A DNA stretch of 64,000 bases, taken from the NCBI RefSeq assembly GCF_014639275.1, contig NZ_BMFW01000017.1:1-64000 (forward strand), read 5' to 3'. The first letter of the stretch is position 1. The number at the start of each line of letters is the position of its first letter. Below the pieces are notes generated by a model that saw only the letters and a program-made list of their open reading frames with translations, had not been told where the DNA came from and searched no databases. Both the position numbers and the translations under genes were made by a program. Below, one piece after another: positions 34,096 to 42,401 of this stretch. The stretch is from Arthrobacter liuii. Its GTDB lineage: Bacteria; Actinomycetota; Actinomycetes; Actinomycetales; Micrococcaceae.

Positions 34096-35157
34096 CTATC
34101 CAGCGCCTACCAGCGCGGTGGGTGATGGGGTATGCAGGTTGTGAAGCTCAGGGCCCGGGAGGCCGGTGATGGGATCCAACCCAAACGTGGCGATGTTGTC
34201 CGACCGTTCATGCGCCACGTGCAGCCAGTTTCCCCGGACCAGGTGGTGCCGCGGCCAGTCCCCTCCGCTGTCGAAATCCTTCACGGGGATTAGCTCGGTA
34301 CCTTCCGCTGCGATCTCAAGGACGCTGATGATGTTGGAGCCGCGAACGCCGGCATAGGCGAAGTTCCCTTGGGGGCCGAGGCAGATTTCGGCGGCGGAAT
34401 CGCCTTCCTGGCTTCCGCCTGCCGTTGCGGGTCCGCGGAATACCAGCTCGTAGGTGCCTGCCTCGGGCCGGACCACGAAAACCTCCACAGAGTACTCCGA
34501 CACGATGAAGACGTTGCCGGTCGGGTGCTCCACCAGGTGCCGGGGACCGCTGCCGCAGGGGAGGGCTACCTCGTGGTCGGCTACCAGTCCGGTGCCCGGC
34601 TCATAGTTCCAGATGCGGAGGGTGTCGTGGCCCAGGTCCGTGGTCATGATGCGCCCGTCGCGCAGCATCAGGCTGGCGTGGGCACGGCTTTGCCTGGGAC
34701 CGCCGGGAAAAAGACTGGCGTGCGGATCAACCGACGGTGCGGCAGGGAGCCGGGCCATCATGCCGCCATCGGCATCCAGCTCATAGAGGATGACCTGGCC
34801 GTCACCCCAGCAGGCGGCGGTCACGAAGCGGCCGTCCGGGTCAACCGCGACGTGGCAGGTGGCCTCGCCGGCTGGCTGTGGTTCCCCGTGCGGTTCCAGG
34901 GAAAAGCTGCCCCGGCGGCGGTATGCCTGGACTTTCTTGCGCTGCTCGGCTGCCGCGTACACCATCGGCAGCTTTGGGTGCACGGCAACGAACGACGGCG
35001 ACTGCGCCTCCGCTGCCGTGCCCAACCATTCGAGGCTTCCGTCCTGATGCTCGCGGACAGCGCCGACGCCCTTGGCGCGGCCACCGCCGTCGGGAGTGTA
35101 CGTGCCGATCCAAATGATGTTGCTGGCTGCATTGTTATTGGCTGCGCCGGTGGTCAT
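34096..35157 (-). CDS. Beta-propeller lactonase (6-phosphogluconolactonase-like)
   Basis: A 353-residue protein of the lactonase/YbhE family, a seven-bladed propeller. The start is set at ATG 35157 (MTTGAANNN) because the frame upstream is not family-like. Marks are IIWIGTYTPDGGGRAKGVG, then AEAQSPSFVAVHP and repeated blade motifs such as CHVAVDPDGRFVTAACWGDG, RIMTTDLGHDTLRIW and SGPRHLVEHPTGNVFIV. Family members hydrolyse 6-phosphogluconolactone or related sugar lactones. It is divergent from the PrmC-like gene and stands alone. Confidence 0.8.
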   Translation of the reverse strand: MTTGAANNNAASNIIWIGTYTPDGGGRAKGVGAVREHQDGSLEWLGTAAEAQSPSFVAVHPKLPMVYAAAEQRKKVQAYRRRGSFSLEPHGEPQPAGEATCHVAVDPDGRFVTAACWGDGQVILYELDADGGMMARLPAAPSVDPHASLFPGGPRQSRAHASLMLRDGRIMTTDLGHDTLRIWNYEPGTGLVADHEVALPCGSGPRHLVEHPTGNVFIVSEYSVEVFVVRPEAGTYELVFRGPATAGGSQEGDSAAEICLGPQGNFAYAGVRGSNIISVLEIAAEGTELIPVKDFDSGGDWPRHHLVRGNWLHVAHERSDNIATFGLDPITGLPGPELHNLHTPSPTALVGAG

Positions 35158-35349
35158 GGTCCCATCCTGCCAAGAGTTGGCCCCATTCCCGTGCGCCAAG
35201 CCACGGATTAGCATGGGATTACCAGCAACGCCAGGAAAGGTGGGCTCGATGACCTCTGTACCAGCTACAAGGGCCCCTTCCCCGTGCTGCCGGGAGAGCC
35301 AGGCCTAAGCGGCGTGTGCGTGCCGGTCGGCTCACCGAAAAGCGCTGCC

Positions 35350-36189
35350 ATGTCGCCCGCGGAATCGCGGGCTGGGTGGAGCCGACCCACATCGACGGAC
35401 TTCGGCCACATCGTCTCTCTCTTGCGGGCGGCGGGCTGCGTCTTCGCCGAGGAAGAAGCAGGGCTCCTGCTGGCTGAGGCCTCAGGTCACACGGAACTTA
35501 TCCGGAATGTCCGGCGCCGGGTGGAAGGCGTCCCCCTTGAGCACATCCTGGGCTGGGCAGAGTTCGCAGGCAGGCATGTTCTGGTTGGGCCCGGGGTCTT
35601 CGTTCCGCGGCGCCGCACTGAACTGCTGGTCAAAGAAGCCGTGGCTGTGCTGCTGATCGGCAACCACCCGGGACCTCCAGTTGTGGTCGACCTCTGCTGC
35701 GGGTCGGGAGCAGTGGGAGCAGCCATCATTCGAGAGTTTCCAGACGTGGAGCTGCACGCGGCCGATATCGACCCTGCAGCCGTGCAGTGTTCGCGGCGGA
35801 ACATCGAATCAGTGGGCGGCCACGTGCACGCGGGCGATCTGTTCGAAGCCCTCCCGCCTGCACTGCGCGGCCGGGTTCGGGTGCTTACTGTCAATGCCCC
35901 GTATGTACCAACGGAAGCGATCGGCACCATGCCCCCGGAGGCACGCCTTTATGAACCTGTGGTTTCACTGGACGGCGGACCTGATGGCCTGGACTTCCAT
36001 CGACGCATTGCTGCTGAAGGCATCCGATGGCTGGCTTCAGGCGGTTATCTGCTCATCGAAACCAGCCAGCGGCAGGTAGCCGGTACTTCCGAAATCCTGG
36101 CCGCTGCCGGATTCGCAGTACGGACGGCTCATTCGGAGGAACTGGATGGGACTGTGGTCGTCGGGCGGCTCGGAGCGGAGAGAGTGTAG
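35350..36189 (+). CDS. PrmC-like protein N5-glutamine methyltransferase paralogue
   Basis: About 279 residues if ATG 35350 (MSPAESRAGW) is the start; no strong ribosome site is seen and a GTG at 35284 is possible. The N-terminal helical domain contains RRVEGVPLEHILGWAEFAG, then VPRRRTELLV and the SAM motif VVDLCCGSGAVGAAI. The active-site motif reads NAPYVPT instead of NPPY, which marks the actinobacterial PrmC-related methyltransferases rather than the release-factor enzyme itself. The target is unknown. Its 3' end overlaps the run-on frame of a decayed DUF222 gene. Confidence 0.8.
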   Translation: MSPAESRAGWSRPTSTDFGHIVSLLRAAGCVFAEEEAGLLLAEASGHTELIRNVRRRVEGVPLEHILGWAEFAGRHVLVGPGVFVPRRRTELLVKEAVAVLLIGNHPGPPVVVDLCCGSGAVGAAIIREFPDVELHAADIDPAAVQCSRRNIESVGGHVHAGDLFEALPPALRGRVRVLTVNAPYVPTEAIGTMPPEARLYEPVVSLDGGPDGLDFHRRIAAEGIRWLASGGYLLIETSQRQVAGTSEILAAAGFAVRTAHSEELDGTVVVGRLGAERV

Positions 36190-36259
36190 CGGCTCCCCGC
36201 GGCGCGGGGGTGGCCAAGCCAGCAACAAAAGCAGCGCGAAGACGGCTGGCGGGCAGTGT

Positions 36260-37466
36260 TTATTCCTGTCGGTGGGGTGGTGGGGGTGGTTTGAAGTAGT
36301 GGTTCTGTTGGGGTGTTTGATGGGGGTCGATGTGGGGTGGCGGGATGAAGGTGGGTGTGTTGTGGGTGGTGGTGGCTGCAGAGCAGGACGCCGTTGTTGG
36401 TGGTGCCGGTGGCCGTACCTCCGGAACCGATGCCTATGCCGCCTGTTCCGGTGTTGGGGGTGGTGCGGGGGTTGGTGGCGGTGTTCATCACGGTGAGGAG
36501 GTGTTCGCATTGGTCGGTGGTGGCGAAGATTTCGAGGTGGTGCAGGCCGCGGCGGGGTTTGCGGATGAAGGCGCCTTGGGTGTGGCGGAGGGCTTCTTCG
36601 GTGGGTTCGGTGCCGTCGGCGTCGATGGTGTCGGTCCAGCGTTGGGCCACGCGGGTGAGGAAGTCGGGGTCAGTGGTGGTCCCGGTTTCGGTGCTGTTCG
36701 CGCTGGCGGGGGTGAGGGCGGCGGCGAGGTGTGGCCGGGTTGGTGGGAGTGGTTCGCCGGTGATGGTGGTGGTGGGCAGGACATGGTGGGGGAGGGTGAG
36801 GCGGCGGCGGGCTTCGCGGATGGGGATTTGCAGGCGCAGGCGGAGGAACTCCGCGGTGTTCCGGCACCCGTCATCGGCCGGGGAAGCCACCATTGGACGG
36901 GCGGCCCGGGAGGGCGGCCCGGGCCAGGCGGCATCAGTCTCGCTCACCGCTCCGGTTCCGCTGGCAGCTGTTGGGGTGGTGTACAGGGTTTCGATGCCGT
37001 TGGCGTTCCACCCGGTGATCCAACCTGTGGACTGGCCCGCACAGGACCGGCCTGACCTGGTCTTGGCTGCCCCGGCGTCGCTGGTCGCCTGGGTGCGGGT
37101 CCGGTCCACGGCCCCGGCTGCGAGGAACTGCAGGTACTCCATGGACCGGGCGAAGCCCTCAACCCGGGCGGCATAATCGGCGGCTTCGGTATGGCTGGCG
37201 GCGGCCAGCAGGTCCGGGGCGGCCAAGGCAACGGCACCCAGCTGTGCGGCCAGCTCGTCCAGCAAATCCTGCGTCACAGATGCGGTAGCACATGGGACAT
37301 CCGGTGCTGCGGCACGTGGGAGGACTTGCGAGTGCTGTGAAGGATTCCCTGCGGGAACGGGACCTACTCCGGGATTCTCACTCGGGACCGGGTGGAGGTG
37401 GGCCGGGCGCGGCAGCCGACTGCCGGCGTCGTACGCCCTCCCAAGATCTTCCCCAATAGCCTCCAT
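36260..37466 (-). pseudogene. DUF222/HNH endonuclease-type gene with its HNH core deleted
   Basis: From ATG 37466 (MEAIGEDLGRAYDAG) the DUF222 domain is recognisable through HHLEIFATTDQCEHLLTVMN. A Thr/Gly-rich linker then joins directly to TNNGVLLCSHHH, the last strand of an HNH nuclease; the segment with the catalytic AHH, the zinc cysteines and the region between is absent. A second change shifts the frame, since FIPPPHIDPHQTPQQNHYF and the usual stop at 36260 lie in another frame. The open frame therefore runs on into antisense of the methyltransferase gene to 36129. No nuclease activity is expected. Confidence 0.7.
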
Positions 37467-37595
37467 AACCCAAGTCTGCCAGCCACCACCGACAATCAAG
37501 AGACCCCAAAACCCCTATGTGGAAAACCTGGGCAGTTATGGGCGAGGTCGCGGCAAACGGGTGGGCGCTGCCGCGGAAACTGCCGGATTAAACAC

Positions 37596-37635
37596 TGCCG
37601 GCCGCCGCGTCCCCCAAGGATCGCGACGGCCGGCA
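37596..37635 (-). terminator. Hairpin downstream of the YtxH-like gene
   Basis: TGCCGGCCG (37596-37604) and CGGCCGGCA (37627-37635) pair perfectly, with further partial pairing inside. On the minus strand it follows the YtxH stop by 73 bases and leads into GTGTTTAATC, so it is a likely terminator. Confidence 0.55.
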
Positions 37636-37708
37636 AAGCGATTCAGTTGTAGCACAAAGCTGGTTCACTCCCGTGTCACGCGGCGGTGACCGCGCAATGA
37701 AGCAGGAA

Positions 37709-38128
37709 TCAGGCCTTTGCGCCGGTCCCTCCGGAGGTACCAAGGTTGGTGGTTTCCGGGTGGGTGCTGTGCGCGGGGATGTGGTCTTCGCCAAGGCCGC
37801 CCTCACCGGTCGTGGAGGTGCCGGCAGAAGTGCCAACAGACGCATCGGCCGCAGCGGAAGACTTGGCGCCTCCGGAGGAGCCATCACGGTTCATGGCAGA
37901 ACCAAGGACTGTCCCTGCCCTGCGTGCGGCCTCGCCCAGCTGGTCCGCCACTTCAGGCGCCTTTTCCTTGATGGCCTCCGTGGCCACGGAAACCTTGTCT
38001 TGGACCGGCTTGCTGTCCCAGATGCCGGCCGCGCGGGCCTTCAGCTTGTCGTAAGCAGCACGGCCCGACCGCGAGCCGAGGACATAGCCGACGGCAACGC
38101 CTACACCCAAAAGAAGCTTGTTTTTCAC
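37709..38128 (-). CDS. YtxH-like membrane-anchored stress protein
   Basis: The start is set at GTG 38128 (KNKLLLGVGVAVGYVLGSRS) with GCAGGAG upstream, giving 139 residues. One N-terminal membrane helix with the small-residue GYVLGSRSGRAAYDKLK motif is followed by an amphipathic helical stretch and a low-complexity Ser/Thr/Gly-rich tail. YtxH proteins belong to general stress regulons in Gram-positive bacteria. It lies next to a GlsB/YeaQ gene on the same strand, another stress-type membrane protein. Confidence 0.75.
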   Translation of the reverse strand: MKNKLLLGVGVAVGYVLGSRSGRAAYDKLKARAAGIWDSKPVQDKVSVATEAIKEKAPEVADQLGEAARRAGTVLGSAMNRDGSSGGAKSSAAADASVGTSAGTSTTGEGGLGEDHIPAHSTHPETTNLGTSGGTGAKA

Positions 38129-38202
38129 GATGAACTCCTGCTCTGCGAGAAGGTTGTCAGTTCCGGCGGGGGAGCGGCGATGCCCCACGCTGGAGAAAGT
38201 GA

Positions 38203-38237
38203 AAGCCGGCCTGGGGATGTTGTCCCCAGGCCGGCTT
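38203..38237 (-). terminator. Perfect 15-base-pair terminator after the GlsB gene
   Basis: AAGCCGGCCTGGGGA (38203-38217) and TCCCCAGGCCGGCTT (38223-38237) form an uninterrupted stem with a five-base loop, 18 bases past the GlsB stop on the minus strand; the exit side is followed by TCACTTTCTCC. It separates GlsB from YtxH. Confidence 0.75.
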
Positions 38238-38254
38238 CCTGGCGTGCGTAGTGA

Positions 38255-38521
38255 TTAGCCGCGTGCGCCGCGCTTAGTGACCATGCCGTAGATCGCAAGA
38301 ACGATCAGCGAGCCAACGATGGCCAGCAGCCAGGTCTGCAGCGAGAAGAAATTCTCCAAGCCGCCGCCGAACAGGGCGCTTCCAATCCAGCCACCGAGCA
38401 GTGCGCCTACGACGCCCAGCACCATGGTAATGATCCAACCGCCACCCTGACGTCCCGGAAGGATTGCCTTGGCAATCGCGCCGGCGATGAGTCCGAGAAT
38501 CAGAAATGCAATAAATCCCAT
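38255..38521 (-). CDS. GlsB/YeaQ/YmgE family membrane protein
   Basis: An 88-residue protein with three hydrophobic, glycine-rich helices: FLILGLIAGAIAKAILPG, then GGWIITMVLGVVGALLGGWI and a C-terminal one. It belongs to the transglycosylase-associated (GlsB/YeaQ) family, small stress-induced membrane proteins without shown enzyme activity. The ATG at 38521 has an AGGAAGAGAG site. An A/T-rich 20-base dyad lies 67 bases upstream and shares 11 bases with one before the gene at 58691. Confidence 0.85.
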   Translation of the reverse strand: MGFIAFLILGLIAGAIAKAILPGRQGGGWIITMVLGVVGALLGGWIGSALFGGGLENFFSLQTWLLAIVGSLIVLAIYGMVTKRGARG

Positions 38522-38587
38522 TTTGTCGCTCTCTTCCTAAGTAAAGGAGGCCTCCATGTTGGGGAGGCACTTCGTCCTTCTGGCTCA

Positions 38588-38607
38588 ATAGTAATCATGC
38601 TTACTAT
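38588..38607 (-). promoter_or_regulatory. Dyad ATAGTAA-N6-TTACTAT upstream of GlsB
   Basis: A seven-base perfect dyad in a G/C-poor pocket, with TAGTAAGCATG read on the minus strand (38606-38596). The same 11 bases occur at 58795-58785 before another small gene on the same strand. It may be an operator or alternative-sigma element. Confidence 0.5.
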
Positions 38608-38654
38608 CTATTTGCCAACCCCGTTTTAGGAAAAAAGTGCTGTTCAAGCCAAAT

Positions 38655-39488
38655 TTAGTGGCCTGTTTTGTCCGAGTCGTTGCCCGCCCCGGGGCCCTCG
38701 TCCAGGACCGAAAGTTCCGCTAGATCCTGCGGGTCCAGGGCGAAATCGAACACGTCCAGGTTCTCGGCCATACGCTCCGGGGAAGCGGACTTTGGAATCG
38801 TTACCAATCCGTTTTGTATATGCCACCGCAAGACCAGTTGGCCAGGCGTTTTTCCATGCTTTTCAGCCAGTTGGGAAAGGATGGGAGCACTGAGCAGACC
38901 TGCGCCCGAGCCGCCCAATGGACTGTAAGACTCAGTAACTATCCCATGCCGGGCATGGAATTCGCGCTCCGCGGCCCGGGTTATTGCAGGGCTGAGCTGG
39001 ATCTGGTTCACCGCGGGCACCACATCGGTCTCCGCCATCAGCCGATCAAGGTGGGCAGGCTTGAAGTTGGACACACCGATGGACCGGACCTTCCCTTCTG
39101 CCTGCAGCCGTTCAAACGTCTGCCAGGTGGAGATGTACTGGTCCCTACCGGGTAGCGGCCAGTGGATCAGCAGCAGGTCCACATAATCAAGCCCCAGGCG
39201 CTTCAACGATCCCTCCAGGCCCGCCACAGCGCGGTCGTGGCCCTGGAATTCACCGTCCAGCTTGGTGGTGATGAAGAGCTCGCTGCGGTCCACGCCGCTG
39301 GCCCGGATGCCGTTGCCCACGCCGCGTTCGTTTCCGTACTTCACGGCGGTGTCGATGTGCCGGTACCCGGCTTCCACGGCGTGTACGACGGCGGCCGCCA
39401 CCTGTTCGTCGTCCAGCGGCCAGGTGCCAAGCCCCAGCTGTGGAATCCTGTTGCCGTCATTTAGTTCGATGAGCGGTGCAAGTGTCAT
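38655..39488 (-). CDS. Aldo/keto reductase, AKR5-like
   Basis: A 277-residue reductase; ATG 39488 (MTLAPLIELNDG) has GGGGAGACTG upstream. Pattern: GNRIPQLGLGTWPLDDEQ, the active-site Asp and Tyr in HIDTAVKYGNERGVG, Lys in FITTKLDG, His in LLLIHWPLPG, and IPKSASPERMAENL for NADPH. This is the 2,5-diketo-D-gluconate reductase type (DkgA/DkgB-like), usually broad for aldehydes and diketo sugars. It lies between two strong hairpins and is transcribed on its own. Confidence 0.85.
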   Translation of the reverse strand: MTLAPLIELNDGNRIPQLGLGTWPLDDEQVAAAVVHAVEAGYRHIDTAVKYGNERGVGNGIRASGVDRSELFITTKLDGEFQGHDRAVAGLEGSLKRLGLDYVDLLLIHWPLPGRDQYISTWQTFERLQAEGKVRSIGVSNFKPAHLDRLMAETDVVPAVNQIQLSPAITRAAEREFHARHGIVTESYSPLGGSGAGLLSAPILSQLAEKHGKTPGQLVLRWHIQNGLVTIPKSASPERMAENLDVFDFALDPQDLAELSVLDEGPGAGNDSDKTGH

Positions 39489-39519
39489 GCCATCAGTCTC
39501 CCCTCTACCGGCCGTCCCC

Positions 39520-39560
39520 GCTCCAACTGCCCGGGATCTGAGATCCCGGGCAGTTGGAGC
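39520..39560. terminator. 41-base perfect palindrome between two minus-strand genes
   Basis: Bases 39520-39539 (GCTCCAACTGCCCGGGATCT) are the exact reverse complement of 39541-39560, around a single G. It lies 30 bases after the acyl-CoA ligase stop and 31 bases before the reductase start, where it can end the fatty-acid-type operon. Confidence 0.7.
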
Positions 39561-39590
39561 CGGCGTTGACACAGGGCGAGTCGTGCAGCC

Positions 39591-41174
39591 TCAGACGGGG
39601 TCTTCGGCCAGTTTCCGTTTGAGGATCTTGCCGCTGGGTCCAAGGGGAAGTTCAGCTAGTATCCTGACCAGCCGCGGGTATTTGTAGGCCGCCAGCTGGG
39701 CGCTCGCGAAGTCGATCAACTCGGCCTCGGTCACGCTGGCTCCGGCGTCCAGCACAATGGCGGCCGCGATTTCCTGTCCGTGGACATCATCCGGAATCCC
39801 GTACACGGCGGCGCTGACCACCGCCGGGTGGGTCAGCAGGACTTCCTCCACTTCCCGCGGGTAGACGTTGTAGCCGTTCCGGATAATCATGTCTTTCTTG
39901 CGGTCCACGATGGTGAGGTAGCCGTCGTCGTCCTTTGTCCCAAGGTCCCCGCTGCGGAACCAGCCGTCCACCACCGCTTCCGCTGTTGCCTCCGGCCGGT
40001 TGAGGTAGCCCTTCATCAGCAGGTGCCCGCGGATGACCAGCTCGCCGAGTTCGCCGTTCGGCAGCAGCTCGATCCGCTCCACTACCTCGGGGCGGGCGAT
40101 TTCGATGTCGACGCCCCAGATCGGGACCCCGATGGTGCCCGGCCGCGGTGCCGTGCCCACGTGGTTGAAGGCGGCAACCGGCGAGGTTTCGGTCAGGCCG
40201 TAGCCTTCGTGGATCTCCACCCCGTAGACGTCGCGGAACTTGTCCATGACGGCCACCGGAAGGGACGCGCCGCCGGAGATGCCGTAGCGCAGGGAGGACG
40301 GCCGGTCCGGTACGGTCTTGGCGGCTTCCAGGAGCGCCACGTACATGGTGGGCACCCCGATGAAGATGTTGACGTTGTGCTGCGCCAGCAGCTTCAGCGC
40401 ATCCGGGCCGGAGAAGCGTGGCATCAGGACGATGGTGGCGCCGGCACGGAGGCCCGTGTTCAGGACCACCGTCTGGCCAAAGGTGTGGAACAGCGGCAGG
40501 CCGCCGAAAAGGACGTCGCCCGGATGGAAGTCCATCACGCTGGTTAACAGGACGCTGGTCTGTTCCACCAGGGCGAAATGGGTGCCCAGTGCGCCTTTCG
40601 GTTTACCCGTGGTGCCCGAGGTGTAAAGGATGGTGGCCGTGTCCGAGGGGCGGCACGGTTCGTACGTCCTGATCGGCTCCGCGACTGCGGCTTCCGCTTC
40701 CAGCCGTGGGAACCCGCCGTCGTCGGAAGCCATCACCGTCAGCACCTCGATGCCGCTGGCGGCCGCGCCGGCGGCACCCTCAGTGAGCAGGGGAGCGGCG
40801 CAAACCAGCAGCCTGGCGCCGCTGTCCTGCAGGACGTACTCGACTTCACGGGCTTTCAGCAGTGCGTGGACCGGGACGACGATGGCGCCGAGCGACAGGA
40901 TGGCGTAGTACACCCGGGCGAAGTCCGGGACGTTGGGGATCAGGACGGCGACGGCGTCTCCCGGGCCGATGCCGCGGGCCCGCAGGGCGCCGGCATAGGC
41001 TCGGGTCTGGCGCCAGAGATCGCCGTAGCTGACCTGGTCCTCACCGACCACGAGCGCGATGCTGCCAGGAGTCCTCTTGGCTGATTCGGCCAGGACGGCA
41101 GCAACGGAGATAGTGCCGAAGCCGTCGGCGGAGTTGGTGTTGGTCATGGCCTGCTTCTTGGTTGGGATGATCAT
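39591..41174 (-). CDS. AMP-forming acyl-CoA ligase
   Basis: A 527-residue ANL-family ligase; its ATG at 41174 overlaps the thiolase stop (ATGA), so it is the last gene of a coupled operon. ILYTSGTTGKPKGALGTHFA, GYGLTETSPVAAFNHVG, the hinge DRKKDMIIRNGYNVYPREVE and the C-terminal PLGPSGKILKRKLAE with the catalytic Lys are intact. It activates a carboxylic acid as acyl-CoA for the dehydrogenase and thiolase encoded upstream. Chain length or ring type cannot be told from sequence. Confidence 0.85.
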   Translation of the reverse strand: MIIPTKKQAMTNTNSADGFGTISVAAVLAESAKRTPGSIALVVGEDQVSYGDLWRQTRAYAGALRARGIGPGDAVAVLIPNVPDFARVYYAILSLGAIVVPVHALLKAREVEYVLQDSGARLLVCAAPLLTEGAAGAAASGIEVLTVMASDDGGFPRLEAEAAVAEPIRTYEPCRPSDTATILYTSGTTGKPKGALGTHFALVEQTSVLLTSVMDFHPGDVLFGGLPLFHTFGQTVVLNTGLRAGATIVLMPRFSGPDALKLLAQHNVNIFIGVPTMYVALLEAAKTVPDRPSSLRYGISGGASLPVAVMDKFRDVYGVEIHEGYGLTETSPVAAFNHVGTAPRPGTIGVPIWGVDIEIARPEVVERIELLPNGELGELVIRGHLLMKGYLNRPEATAEAVVDGWFRSGDLGTKDDDGYLTIVDRKKDMIIRNGYNVYPREVEEVLLTHPAVVSAAVYGIPDDVHGQEIAAAIVLDAGASVTEAELIDFASAQLAAYKYPRLVRILAELPLGPSGKILKRKLAEDPV

Positions 41175-42367
41175 GCTTTGAGGATCAGGGCGTCGCCCTG
41201 GCCGCCGCCCCCGCAGAGGGCTACGACGCCGGTGCCTCCGCCGCGGCGCTTCAGCGCCAGCGCCTGGTGCAGCACCAGGCGTGCGCCCGAGGCGCCGACG
41301 GGGTGGCCCAGGGCGATGGCACCGCCCTCGGCATTCACGGCTTCGGTCTCGATGCCCAGGTCGTTGGCGGACTGGATGAGAACCGAGGCGAACGCTTCGT
41401 TGATTTCCACCAGGTCCAGCTCCTGAACGGTGATTCCCTCATCCTTGAGCGCGCGCTCGATGGCGCGGGCGGGCTGGGAGTGCAGGGATCCGTCCGGTCC
41501 GGCGGTTTGGCCGTGGGCGCCGATCTCGGCAATCCACTCCAGCCCTGCAGCTTCGGCCGCCGCCTTGCTGGCAATAACCAGCGCCGCCGCGCCGTCGGAG
41601 AGGGGCGACGACGAGCCGGCAGTGATGGTGGCCGTCATCTCCTTGGAGAACGCCGGACGGAGTTGCGCCAGGGATTCGGCAGTGGTTTCCGGGCGGATGC
41701 CCTCGTCGTGTTCCAGGGTCACGGCGGGCCCTTTGCGCTGCGGAACCTGGATCGGCGCGATTTCCTCGGCCAGCACTCCGGCGGCGCGGGCCACTCCCGC
41801 GCGGTGGTGGGAGCGGGCAGCGACGGTGTCCTGCTCGGCTCGGGTGATTCCACGCTCCGCATTGCCGGTATCGGTGGCCTCGCCCATCAGCTTGCCGCTG
41901 ACCGGGTCCTGCAGTCCGTCGTGGTTCAAGGAGTCGAGCATTGGCGCATCGCCAATGACCACGCCGGCGCGAAGCCCGGGCACCAGGTGGGGCGCGTTGG
42001 TCATCGACTCCTGGCCGGCGGCCACAATGAAGTCGGCTTCCCCGGTGCGGATCATCCGGGCAGCATCAATAACGGCCGTCAGCCCGGACAGGCAGAGCTT
42101 GTTGATGGTGATGGTGGGTACGTCCCAGCCGATGCCGGCAGCCAGGCTGGCCTGCCGGGCGGGGCCCTGGCCGGCACCGGCCTGGATGACCTGCCCCACG
42201 ATGACGGCGCCGATTTGTTCTGGCGCCACACCAGTGCGTTCCAGGGCGGCCCGGATGGCGTGGGCACCCAGTTCGCTGGAGGACAAGGGCGTGAGGCCGC
42301 CGCGGAACCTGCCGAACGGAGTGCGGGCGCCGCCCAGGATGACGGGGATATTGGCGTTCTGGTTCAA
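41171..42367 (-). CDS. Acetyl-CoA acyltransferase (thiolase)
   Basis: A 398-residue thiolase. The start is a TTG at 42367, with AAAGGACC upstream; homology begins there (NIPVILGGARTPFGRFRGG). The nucleophile is Cys92 in INKLCLSGLTAV, the His of GGAIALGHPVGASGAR and the second Cys in VVALCGGGGQGDAL complete the site. It cleaves beta-ketoacyl-CoA in degradation or condenses acetyl-CoA. Operon order is dehydrogenase, thiolase, ligase; hydratase and hydroxyacyl dehydrogenase genes are absent and must come from elsewhere. Confidence 0.9.
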   Translation of the reverse strand: MNQNANIPVILGGARTPFGRFRGGLTPLSSSELGAHAIRAALERTGVAPEQIGAVIVGQVIQAGAGQGPARQASLAAGIGWDVPTITINKLCLSGLTAVIDAARMIRTGEADFIVAAGQESMTNAPHLVPGLRAGVVIGDAPMLDSLNHDGLQDPVSGKLMGEATDTGNAERGITRAEQDTVAARSHHRAGVARAAGVLAEEIAPIQVPQRKGPAVTLEHDEGIRPETTAESLAQLRPAFSKEMTATITAGSSSPLSDGAAALVIASKAAAEAAGLEWIAEIGAHGQTAGPDGSLHSQPARAIERALKDEGITVQELDLVEINEAFASVLIQSANDLGIETEAVNAEGGAIALGHPVGASGARLVLHQALALKRRGGGTGVVALCGGGGQGDALILKA

Positions 42368-42401
42368 AGAACGGTCCTTTCGGGATGAGGGTCGGCGCGG
42401 G

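Noticed and set aside
36250..36900. G-rich repetitive plus-strand stretch as a quadruplex or repeat array
   Set aside because: The repeats are Pro/Thr codon runs of the DUF222 gene read from the other strand, so codon bias explains them.
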